This document shows positions 1-5,149 of a stretch of DNA of 6,015 nt, in pieces. Both the position numbers and the translations under genes were made by a program. Position 1 is the stretch's first letter; each line of letters starts with the position of its first letter. The DNA is from Crocinitomicaceae bacterium (GTDB taxonomy: Bacteria; Bacteroidota; Bacteroidia; Flavobacteriales_D; Crocinitomicaceae). The notes beneath the pieces were generated by a model, which worked only from the letters and a program-made list of their open reading frames with translations, did no database searches and was not told where the DNA came from. The stretch covers positions 1-6,015 of the forward strand of contig JAURHO010000102.1 of assembly GCA_030833265.1 (NCBI GenBank). Direction: 5' to 3'.

Positions 1-86
1 TGGTTTTGTTGAGCAGAAATCTTGGAAAAAATCAGGAACAACAAAATGACAGAAAGTAGCGCAAGGGCAAGTATGAGATAGATCAT
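1..86 (-). CDS. N-terminus of a membrane-anchored protein, cut by the left edge
   Basis: Reading leftward from the ATG at 86-84, the frame stays open to the window edge and gives 28 full codons beginning MIYLILALALLSVILLFL. This is a hydrophobic stretch of about 20 residues followed by IFSKISAQQN, which looks like an uncleaved signal anchor or one transmembrane helix with a polar region starting after it. The gene is divergent from the outer-membrane gene starting at 191, and the 104 bases between them would hold both promoters. The same frame is open further upstream to a TAG at 163-161 and contains a TTG at 116-114, so a longer product is possible. The ATG at 86 is the first ATG and gives a tidy N-terminus. 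The family cannot be told from this fragment. Calling it a gene rests on the helix and the open frame only. Confidence 0.5.
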   Translation of the reverse strand, partial: MIYLILALALLSVILLFLIFSKISAQQN

Positions 87-134
87 GGCTAGAATTTTTA
101 CGAAGGTAAGCCACAAGATCGTAAGATTTTTATG

Positions 135-168
135 TTTGTCTAAAAAGAAATCAAGTCTTGTAAATTTC
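135..168 (+). promoter_or_regulatory. Possible Bacteroidota-type promoter for the 191-2053 gene run
   Basis: TTTG at 135-138 is followed after 22 bases by TAAATTTC at 161-168. This resembles the Bacteroidota pattern TTTG, about 19-22 bases, then TAnnTTTG, with one mismatch in the last base of the -7 element. Transcription would start near 172-176, leaving a leader of about 15-20 bases before the ATG at 191. In AT-rich DNA such matches arise by chance, so this is tentative. Confidence 0.3.
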
Positions 169-190
169 TATTGAATGCTTAACTTTAAAC

Positions 191-733
191 ATGAAAAAAT
201 TGCTACTCGTCCTTTGTGTTTTTTTCCTAACAAAAGGCCTAGCCCAACCCTTCGCTAGAAGTTGGGATGCTTGGTTTGGGCAGCTGCAAGGTGGCGTTAA
301 TTATGGCATGCAAGATTACGGACCTATCTATGGTATGGGCATCTATAAATCTGCTGGCAATCATGGATTTGGTGTTGAATTGAGCAAGTCGAACCTCGCA
401 AAATCCAACATATTAAGTGCGAGCGCCACGCTTACGCAAGATTTATGCAGAATTCGACGCAATCGCAGAACGCCATTCTATTGCTATGCCACGCTAGGCT
501 TAGGGCTTGCGCATCTTAGAAATCTCAACGTACAAGACAATTTCCTGCTCAAAGGAGACGACATGCTACAGGCCAGCGTCAGCATTAGCCCTACTTATTT
601 TTTCTCCAGAGATTTTGCCCTTCAATGGAAAACGCAATACACGCGCTACGGCCTTGTAGACTACCAATTGAATGCGTCTTATTGTACCAGCCTCGGGATT
701 CTCTTTTTAATTCCAGCATTCAAACCTTTCTAA
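191..733 (+). CDS. Small secreted beta-barrel-like outer membrane protein
   Basis: The product has 180 residues with a clear signal peptide: MKK, then a hydrophobic core at residues 4-14, and a likely signal peptidase I site after A18 (GLA|QP). The mature part of about 160 residues is rich in Gly and aromatic residues, with alternating polar and hydrophobic stretches. Examples are GVNYGM at 35-40, YATLGLGLAHL at 99-109, ASVSISPTYFF at 128-138 and FALQWKTQYTRYG at 142-154. It ends in Phe, a common terminal residue of barrels inserted by the BAM machinery. The length would suit a barrel of about eight strands. Three cysteines (C86, C98, C165) are somewhat unusual for an outer-membrane protein. 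It is first in a plus-strand run with a flavin reductase-like gene 30 bases downstream. The start has no Shine-Dalgarno sequence, as is usual in this phylum. Barrel class is inferred from sequence texture; the specific function is unknown. Confidence 0.7.
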   Translation: MKKLLLVLCVFFLTKGLAQPFARSWDAWFGQLQGGVNYGMQDYGPIYGMGIYKSAGNHGFGVELSKSNLAKSNILSASATLTQDLCRIRRNRRTPFYCYATLGLGLAHLRNLNVQDNFLLKGDDMLQASVSISPTYFFSRDFALQWKTQYTRYGLVDYQLNASYCTSLGILFLIPAFKPF

Positions 734-763
734 AGTCTGCTTGTTCAGCAATAAACACTTTTT

Positions 764-1387
764 ATGTCTTTGATCCGAATAGACCGCCCTGAAATCGAAA
801 AAATGGGCCGCATTGAGCGCCTCAACCTCATCAATAGTTGTACGGGCTATAAATCTGCCAACCTCATTGCGACGCTTTCTAATGAGGGTAAAACCAATGT
901 TGCCGTTTTTTCTAGCGTGACGCACCTCGGTAGCGACCCTGCGCTCATCGGTTTTATCTTGAGGCCAACAACCGTACCGCGCCATTCCTACAAAAACATC
1001 AAAGAATACGGTTATTTTTCGGTCAATCATATTACCGCTGAACAAATTGCAGATGCACACCACAGCTCTGCCAATTACCCAGAAGAAATCAGCGAATTTG
1101 ACATGACTAACCTCGACCCTGTTTACCACGGAGGTTGTCCGGTGCCGTTTGTCAAGGGTAGCCCAGTCAAATTACTTTGCAAATATGTCAACGAATACCT
1201 CATTGAAGAAAATGGCTGTATTCATGTCATCGCCTCAATAGAAGCTATTTTTTACGAAGAAGAACTGCTTTCCGAAGACAACTGGTTACAATTGGACAAA
1301 GGAAACGTAGTAGCCATAAACGGACTCGACGGCTACGCCCTTCCGAAACTTTTGGAACGATTTTCGTATGCAAGACCAAAAAAATAA
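764..1387 (+). CDS. Flavin reductase-like protein, FMN-binding split barrel
   Basis: The product has 207 residues, has no signal peptide and is probably cytoplasmic. It matches the flavin reductase-like family (DIM6/NTAB type, FMN-binding split barrel). The first strands lead into NVAVFSSVTHLGSDPALIGF (45-64), which has the family's pattern of a strand, then a short loop ending in DPALI. RPTTVPRHSYKNIKEYGYFS (67-86) follows, with the usual TxxN-I-x-x-x-G-x-F-x-V-N layout just before VNHI. Next are AHHSSANYPEEISEFD (98-113) and a C-terminal NGLDGYALPKLLERFSYARP (186-205). Members bind FMN and either reduce flavin with NAD(P)H or act as flavin oxidoreductases; the substrate here is unknown. There are 30 bases to the upstream gene and 6 to the downstream lipoprotein, so co-transcription is likely, although both neighbours are envelope proteins and share no obvious pathway with it. 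Confidence 0.87.
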   Translation: MSLIRIDRPEIEKMGRIERLNLINSCTGYKSANLIATLSNEGKTNVAVFSSVTHLGSDPALIGFILRPTTVPRHSYKNIKEYGYFSVNHITAEQIADAHHSSANYPEEISEFDMTNLDPVYHGGCPVPFVKGSPVKLLCKYVNEYLIEENGCIHVIASIEAIFYEEELLSEDNWLQLDKGNVVAINGLDGYALPKLLERFSYARPKK

Positions 1388-1393
1388 AAGAAA

Positions 1394-2053
1394 ATGAAAC
1401 AACTCTTATCTCTTTTCAGCTTACTACTCTTCCTAACTTCTTGTGTTGCCGTTCAAGAAGTTGCGAACGTTGTTCCGATCACTCAGAATCATCAGCGTGT
1501 AGCCGTACTCCCGATTAACGCCACCATTGAGCGTAAAATTTGGATGAGCAACGAAAAATACCAAGAGCTTTGCCGAAAAAAATCTGAAGAGATTCAGCTG
1601 CGCGTATACAAGCAACTCGCTCAATACAACAGATCCGGTCGTATGTTTGCAGAGGTTGTCGCGCCAGACGAAGTCAATTCAATGTTGTTTGGCATCGGAT
1701 TTCCTGAAAAATCAATTAGCAACACCGAACTCTGTAGCCTCTTACGTGTAGATGCGCTCATTTGGGGCAATATTGATATCCGAGAACCCGTAACTGAAGC
1801 AGCGGCCATGATGCTGTCAAATAATGGTTGGTTTATGCCGATCACCAACTTAGTAGAAATCAACTTGCGCCTATACGACAACCAATCTGATTCCCAAATC
1901 TGGAGTGCCAATACACGCCTTTCTGGCCAACTTGGCTCACTTAAGCGCAAAATGCAAATGGATGTCTGCCGCCGTGCTACCCGCAATGTACCCTACAACA
2001 TCAAGAAAAAACGCTATAAAAAAGCGTATCAAGAATTGAATGGGATCAATTGA
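1394..2053 (+). CDS. Lipoprotein resembling CsgG/LpoB/GNA1162-type envelope proteins
   Basis: The product has 219 residues. A type II signal peptide, MKQLLSLFSLLLFLTSC, has its lipobox at L14-T15-S16-C17, so the mature protein should be lipidated on C17. The mature domain begins with a strand, RVAVLPINATIERK (35-48), the typical opening of the CsgG/LpoB/GNA1162-like alpha/beta fold. A helix follows (54-77), then a region with FGIGFPEKSISNTELCSLL (99-117), the strand DALIWGNIDI (120-129) and the paired strands VEINLRLYD...SQIWSANTR (154-175). The latter is the usual 'inner strand, then describes an associated W' motif of this group. The C-terminus is strongly basic (NIKKKRYKKAY, 202-212). It starts 6 bases after the flavin reductase-like gene, with an A-rich leader and no Shine-Dalgarno sequence. 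The fold assignment is by motif pattern only; a role in envelope assembly is an inference. Confidence 0.7.
   Translation: MKQLLSLFSLLLFLTSCVAVQEVANVVPITQNHQRVAVLPINATIERKIWMSNEKYQELCRKKSEEIQLRVYKQLAQYNRSGRMFAEVVAPDEVNSMLFGIGFPEKSISNTELCSLLRVDALIWGNIDIREPVTEAAAMMLSNNGWFMPITNLVEINLRLYDNQSDSQIWSANTRLSGQLGSLKRKMQMDVCRRATRNVPYNIKKKRYKKAYQELNGIN
2006..2027 (-). terminator. Candidate intrinsic terminator for the 425-residue protein gene
   Basis: Read on the minus strand, ACGCT (2027-2023), a 7-base loop and AGCGT (2015-2011) form a 5-bp stem followed by a run of six T (2011-2006, its first base shared with the stem). It sits about 28 bases past the stop codon of the minus-strand gene at 2055 and lies wholly inside the 3' coding end of the opposing lipoprotein gene, in its Lys-rich codons. 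The stem is short, so strength is uncertain. The A-rich Lys codons could also produce the T-run by chance. Confidence 0.4.
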
Positions 2054-2054
2054 A

Positions 2055-3332
2055 TCAAACCTTGAAATAATTTTGAAAGTAGGCTTCTGAAAGCAGCTGT
2101 AAATTTACCTTTTTACGCTTGGTTTCGAATTGTTGTTCGAGAATTTGTGTGTCTTGATGCTGATTTTTGGCAAGTTGAATATTGAAAAAGGCGATAAATA
2201 AGTCTATGATTTCTTTGTAGCCAAAACGAATGGATTCAATCGAGTTATTTGCCATGATGGCTTGCGCTTTTTCAAATTCTCGGGCTCTAATTAACCTGGA
2301 CATCACAAATATTTGCTGAATTGAAATCAAGGAAATCTGATACCACTGCTCCGGAACAGGCAGCGATTTCAGTGCTTTAGCTGTAAACTCGGTAAGGCAA
2401 TGATCTTGAGTGAGTAAGCTCTGAATGGCCGGCACATAAAGTAATTCTACCTGAAACTGCGGTTGTTGCTCTAACCTTTGTTCCATCAAAAGGGCATATT
2501 GTTTGGCTTCCTTTCTGGTTTTTGAAAGGATCATTTTTAAACAAAATACCCTACCAAACAAGATGGGGTGCTGTTGCTCAGCAAGCTCAGGAATCCTTTG
2601 AATGAGCTGACGCGAAAGCTTTTGTTTATTTAATATGTATTTAAATGGAATGAGGCTTCTAATAAATTGAGTAGTCTCTAAATCTAGTGAATCCAAGCTT
2701 TCTAAGTAACTAAGCCATTCGCCATATTTCGCATTGAACTGCGTGTAGTCTACATTTGACTTGAGTACTAAATTTCTGAAATTTTCTTCCCTGAGTAAGG
2801 CCTGTTCTAATTCAGTATTGGAATGATTTCTGAAGTGCAAACCTATGATGACACCAATTTGACTCACGTCATCAAAGCGCAATTTAGCAAACTGGAATTC
2901 AGGTTCTTGAAATAAGTGTACAACATCGTCTTGACGGTCCTGAACAATGAGCTCTTTGGCAGCCAATGCAAAACCAATGGCAAAATCAAGATGTTCTCGT
3001 TTGCGCTTTTTCAGGTGAATGATGATCTCTTCAACAGAAAGCGTACTCAAAGAAAGGAATAAGCCTTCCCATTTGGGCCAGCTATCTATACTTGGAAACT
3101 GACGACAGAAATCAATGTAACTACCAAAGCTACAGTATTTGGCCAAATGATCAAGGGTGCTTTGTCGAGGTTTGGTATACTCCACTAGCCCAAAAAGTCG
3201 CCGAATTGTATTGTAGGAAACCAATGCATTGGTTTTCAAATAGATATCCTGAGACAGCGCTTCTGCGTGGCCTCTGGTAGTGATTTTCTGACCAAAAGTC
3301 TTTTCAATTTGTGCTCTAAATTCATCGATCAT
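2055..3332 (-). CDS. Uncharacterised protein: N-terminal HTH-like region, long helical body
   Basis: The product has 425 residues, with no signal peptide or transmembrane segment. Residues 8-77 form a compact helical region: ITTRGHAEALSQDIY (17-31), VSYNTIRRLFGLVEYTKPRQ (38-57), then STLDHLAKYCSFGSYIDFC (58-76). The pattern 'S/L..I....T...S..T(I/L)RRLFG......P...TLD.LAKYC.F.S..DF' looks like an N-terminal helix-turn-helix module that I associate with Bacteroidota hypothetical proteins. The recognition helix would be around SYNTIRRLFG. Residues 85-425 are almost entirely amphipathic helices with many Gln, Glu and Leu, consistent with TPR-like repeats though no clean repeat register is visible. 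One plausible reading is a DNA-binding sensor with a helical interaction domain. It is divergent from the small membrane peptide at 3404 and convergent with the lipoprotein gene at a 1-base gap. The first ATG in frame was chosen. The function is not known. Confidence 0.72.
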   Translation of the reverse strand: MIDEFRAQIEKTFGQKITTRGHAEALSQDIYLKTNALVSYNTIRRLFGLVEYTKPRQSTLDHLAKYCSFGSYIDFCRQFPSIDSWPKWEGLFLSLSTLSVEEIIIHLKKRKREHLDFAIGFALAAKELIVQDRQDDVVHLFQEPEFQFAKLRFDDVSQIGVIIGLHFRNHSNTELEQALLREENFRNLVLKSNVDYTQFNAKYGEWLSYLESLDSLDLETTQFIRSLIPFKYILNKQKLSRQLIQRIPELAEQQHPILFGRVFCLKMILSKTRKEAKQYALLMEQRLEQQPQFQVELLYVPAIQSLLTQDHCLTEFTAKALKSLPVPEQWYQISLISIQQIFVMSRLIRAREFEKAQAIMANNSIESIRFGYKEIIDLFIAFFNIQLAKNQHQDTQILEQQFETKRKKVNLQLLSEAYFQNYFKV

Positions 3333-3403
3333 GGCTTAAATGTACCACTTATGGACCAAAGTAGTAAAATTTTCGCTACATATTTGTAATTCTAATACAC
3401 ACG

Positions 3404-3541
3404 ATGTCAGAATTGGACAACACAACTGAAAATCAAGCGCAAGAAGTGCAGGAAAAACCAAAGAGTCCGGCTACTAAACTCTATGCTTTTATTTTCCTGA
3501 TTTATTTTGCAGCGATGTTGCTTTTATTTACAAGCTGCTAA
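3404..3541 (+). CDS. Small single-helix membrane peptide ending in cysteine, 45 residues
   Basis: An ATG at 3404 opens 45 codons ending with TAA at 3539-3541. The first 20 residues are polar and acid-rich (E3, D5, E9, E14, E17) and end in KPKSPATK with three lysines (K18, K20, K25). Residues 26-42 (LYAFIFLIYFAAMLLLF) form a single transmembrane helix, followed only by T43-S44-C45. Lysines on the N-side predict a cytoplasmic N-terminus and a C-terminus at the outer face. The gene fills a 237-base gap between two minus-strand genes: 71 bases separate it from the divergent start at 3332, and 28 bases separate it from the convergent stop at 3570. The coherent hydrophilic-then-helix layout favours a real gene. 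No homologue is recognised. A weak -7-like CATATTTG lies at 3379-3386 without a good -33 partner. Confidence 0.6.
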   Translation: MSELDNTTENQAQEVQEKPKSPATKLYAFIFLIYFAAMLLLFTSC

Positions 3542-3569
3542 GTGTCGCTTTTCAAACTAACGCTTTACC

Positions 3570-4544
3570 TTATAATACCTCTGAACCATAATCTCTAAAT
3601 CTAGAGAGCAACATATTGAGCTCATAGGTACGGTAAACATAAAGTTCTACCACAATATAATTTGGATGATCAACCACAATACGCTGAGAAGCGTGCAAAC
3701 GCCGTGCTTTTACATAATTGATGGCCCAATCTGTAAACTTAAGTCGAATAATTTCAGGAACACTTTCCTTAAAGCGTGCAACACCTAAGCAGTGTTTAAA
3801 ATAGCTGCGCAAGCCTAAATCGTGAGCCAATGCAGCCCAATGAAAGTGTTGTAAATCTCCTTCTTTGCCATCCTCTCGCTCAGCTAATGCTGGTACAATC
3901 ACGAAATCTTCAATAAGGTCAAAAGCAAATACTTTGATTTGATTTTTTGTTGTTTTCTTTACTTCTGACCATTCACAGGCCACTAAGTAGAAACGCCCTT
4001 CATAAAAGCGCACCTGAAGTGGCGCTACAATTTGGAATCGAGACCGATACGTGCTAAAGGCAGGTTTATATAGAAATTGGAGTAAATATTGTTGGGAAAT
4101 AGCTTGCAAGCAAATGGCTGCTAAATTCATTGATTGCCCGTCATCATTGAGCCCGGAAAAACTAAAAACCAATTTGTCATGAAAATCGGTTTGAAGCGTT
4201 TGTTGCGATGTAGGTGGAATTGCACCAAAATTCTGAGCAATCTGAACCAGCATGTTATTCCAAAGTTCATCCGGGATATTGACCGTCGGGCTCGGTTCAA
4301 CTTGCAATTGGTAATAATGTTTTCGAGCAACCTGAATGTGTTTGAGGCCACTTTGTTGATCAAGGCGTAAAACTTGTAAGTCTGCCTCCAAGGAGCGCCG
4401 CGAAATAGTTTTTAAACCAAGGGCAGGTAACTTAAGATTTAGAAACTCATGAATCTGCGCAAAGGCTGCTCGCTGAAAAGCCTGACTCTTGAGAAAATCA
4501 GTAATGAGTTGCAGTCTTTGACTTTGCGCAGTGAGCTTGATCAT
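3570..4544 (-). CDS. WYL-domain transcriptional regulator
   Basis: The product has 324 residues from the ATG at 4544. A TTG six bases upstream (4550) would add two residues but is less likely. The numbering here is from the ATG. The N-terminal 80 or so residues are helical and contain SRRSLEADLQVLR (48-60), which fits the winged HTH that precedes WYL domains ('S..ti..DL..L'). The WYL core runs from about 140 to 218, with LLQFLYKPA (154-162), FQIVAPLQVRFYEGRFYLVA (170-189, carrying the WYL-equivalent motif as F-Y-L at 185-187) and VFAFDLIEDF (205-214). A WCX-like C-terminal extension follows: IIRLKFTDWAINYVKARRLH (265-284), then SQ (286-287) and FRDYGSEVL at the end. WYL proteins are ligand-responsive DNA-binding regulators, some of which control defence or DNA-damage genes. 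No defence gene is visible here. A dyad immediately upstream suggests autoregulation. Confidence 0.85.
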   Translation of the reverse strand: MIKLTAQSQRLQLITDFLKSQAFQRAAFAQIHEFLNLKLPALGLKTISRRSLEADLQVLRLDQQSGLKHIQVARKHYYQLQVEPSPTVNIPDELWNNMLVQIAQNFGAIPPTSQQTLQTDFHDKLVFSFSGLNDDGQSMNLAAICLQAISQQYLLQFLYKPAFSTYRSRFQIVAPLQVRFYEGRFYLVACEWSEVKKTTKNQIKVFAFDLIEDFVIVPALAEREDGKEGDLQHFHWAALAHDLGLRSYFKHCLGVARFKESVPEIIRLKFTDWAINYVKARRLHASQRIVVDHPNYIVVELYVYRTYELNMLLSRFRDYGSEVL

Positions 4545-4547
4545 GTT

Positions 4548-4555
4548 CAAATATA
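4548..4555 (-). promoter_or_regulatory. TAnnTTTG match just upstream of the WYL regulator
   Basis: On the minus strand, TATATTTG (4555-4548) is an exact match to the Bacteroidota -7 consensus TAnnTTTG and ends three bases before the ATG at 4544. Used as a promoter, it would start transcription at or within a few bases of the ATG, giving a leaderless or nearly leaderless message. No TTTG element is seen at the usual distance upstream, where the dyad at 4557-4583 lies instead. Support is therefore partial. Confidence 0.35.
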
Positions 4556-4556
4556 G

Positions 4557-4583
4557 TTATTCCGCAGATATTTTGCGGAGTAA
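4557..4583. promoter_or_regulatory. 27-base inverted repeat, probable operator of the WYL gene
   Basis: The arms TTATTCCGCA (4557-4566) and TGCGGAGTAA (4574-4583) are complementary at 9 of 10 positions, separated by 7 bases. The inner six pairs (TCCGCA/TGCGGA) are perfect and stand out as GC-rich in an AT-rich intergenic region. The centre lies 26 bases upstream of the WYL ATG, directly behind the candidate -7 element. A dimeric regulator bound here would sit where polymerase contacts the WYL promoter. The site is also about 120 bases from the divergent lipoprotein start, so control of that gene is possible but less direct. It is not a sensible terminator because both neighbours are transcribed away from it. 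Confidence 0.55.
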
Positions 4584-4621
4584 TTTTAAAATTTCACTTT
4601 TTGTTATTCTTCGATTTCACA

Positions 4622-4652
4622 TTTAACAATTTGGAAAATGGCATTATTTTTG
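4622..4652 (+). promoter_or_regulatory. Probable promoter of the lipocalin-like lipoprotein gene
   Basis: TATTTTTG at 4645-4652 is an exact TAnnTTTG match. TTTA at 4622-4625, a 3-of-4 match to the -33 TTTG element, lies 19 bases upstream. The predicted start would be near 4657, giving a leader of about 45 bases before the ATG at 4703. The -7 match is good and the -33 match is imperfect. Confidence 0.4.
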
Positions 4653-4702
4653 AAAACTGAATGCAGATTCAATTCGTTTAGCCATTCGTAAATAAATTAG
4701 TG

Positions 4703-5143
4703 ATGAAAAAGATATTCTACTCCGTACTTGGTATCAGCTTACTTGCTTCATGTAGCAAATGGACCAATACTCAAAAACAGCTCAATAAAACCGCCATAGA
4801 TGGCACCTGGGTCATTAGCAGCTATATCGATAATGGCGAGGACGAAACAGCAGATTTTACTACCTTTCGTCTCGACTTTCAAGAAAATGATATCTTGAAT
4901 GGCACTGATCTTTTAAGCAGCAATTCAAACCCGTACGTTGGAAGTTGGTCAATCACGGATTCCAATGGCAACAATGACAGCCTCGAAGACCTCAATTTTA
5001 TTATGAATTTTAGTGTCGGGAACAAACTAGATGATTTGTCCGATAACTGGGATATCATTTCATTCACAGACACCGAAATCAAATTAATCGATGTTTCTGG
5101 TGGAGGCGGAGGTACAGATTACCTCACGCTTACCAAGCACTAA
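4703..5143 (+). CDS. Lipocalin-like lipoprotein
   Basis: The product has 146 residues from the ATG at 4703. A GTG directly before it would add one residue and is not preferred. The signal MKKIFYSVLGISLLASC has a lipobox at L14-A15-S16-C17, so the protein is expected to be lipidated and membrane-attached outside the cytoplasm. The mature part has the layout of Bacteroidota lipocalin-like (calycin-type) domains: IDGTWVISSYIDNGEDET (32-49) with the GTW strand, FTTFRLDFQEND (52-63), GSWSITDSNGN (80-90), DNWDIISFTDTEIKLID (114-130) and a final YLTLTKH. A run of five glycines (133-137) precedes the last strand and is probably a turn. Such domains have a small beta-barrel, but their ligands are mostly unknown. 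The gene is divergent from the WYL regulator and convergent with hemF at a 6-base gap. The family call is by motif pattern. Confidence 0.78.
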   Translation: MKKIFYSVLGISLLASCSKWTNTQKQLNKTAIDGTWVISSYIDNGEDETADFTTFRLDFQENDILNGTDLLSSNSNPYVGSWSITDSNGNNDSLEDLNFIMNFSVGNKLDDLSDNWDIISFTDTEIKLIDVSGGGGGTDYLTLTKH

Positions 5144-5149
5144 AAGCAA

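Noticed and set aside
707..1129. 140-codon minus-strand open frame opposite the flavin reductase-like gene
   Set aside because: It overlaps a clear flavin reductase-like coding region and its translation shows no recognisable composition or motif.
2099..2108. 10-base palindrome GTAAATTTAC followed by T-rich sequence
   Set aside because: It has no loop and is entirely AT-rich apart from its ends, so it would not form a stable terminator hairpin. It lies within minus-strand coding sequence.
3337..3360. Minus-strand TTTG and TACATTTA elements upstream of the 425-residue protein gene
   Set aside because: Only 12 bases separate the two elements, against about 19-22 expected for Bacteroidota promoters, and the -7 match is imperfect.
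3592..3607. Perfect 6-bp hairpin TCTCTA-AATC-TAGAGA near the 3' end of the WYL gene, downstream of the small membrane peptide
   Set aside because: No T-run follows on either strand and it lies within WYL coding sequence, so it is not supported as a terminator. A stem this short and AT-rich can occur by chance.
4127..4370. Open frames of about 78 codons on both strands inside the WYL gene
   Set aside because: Both overlap the well-supported WYL coding frame, show no domain, signal or helix logic, and are shadows of its codon composition.
3333..4702. A defence island organised around the WYL regulator
   Set aside because: WYL proteins often control defence systems, but no nuclease, helicase, methylase, toxin or effector gene is visible. 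The neighbours are a lipoprotein, hemF and hypothetical genes.
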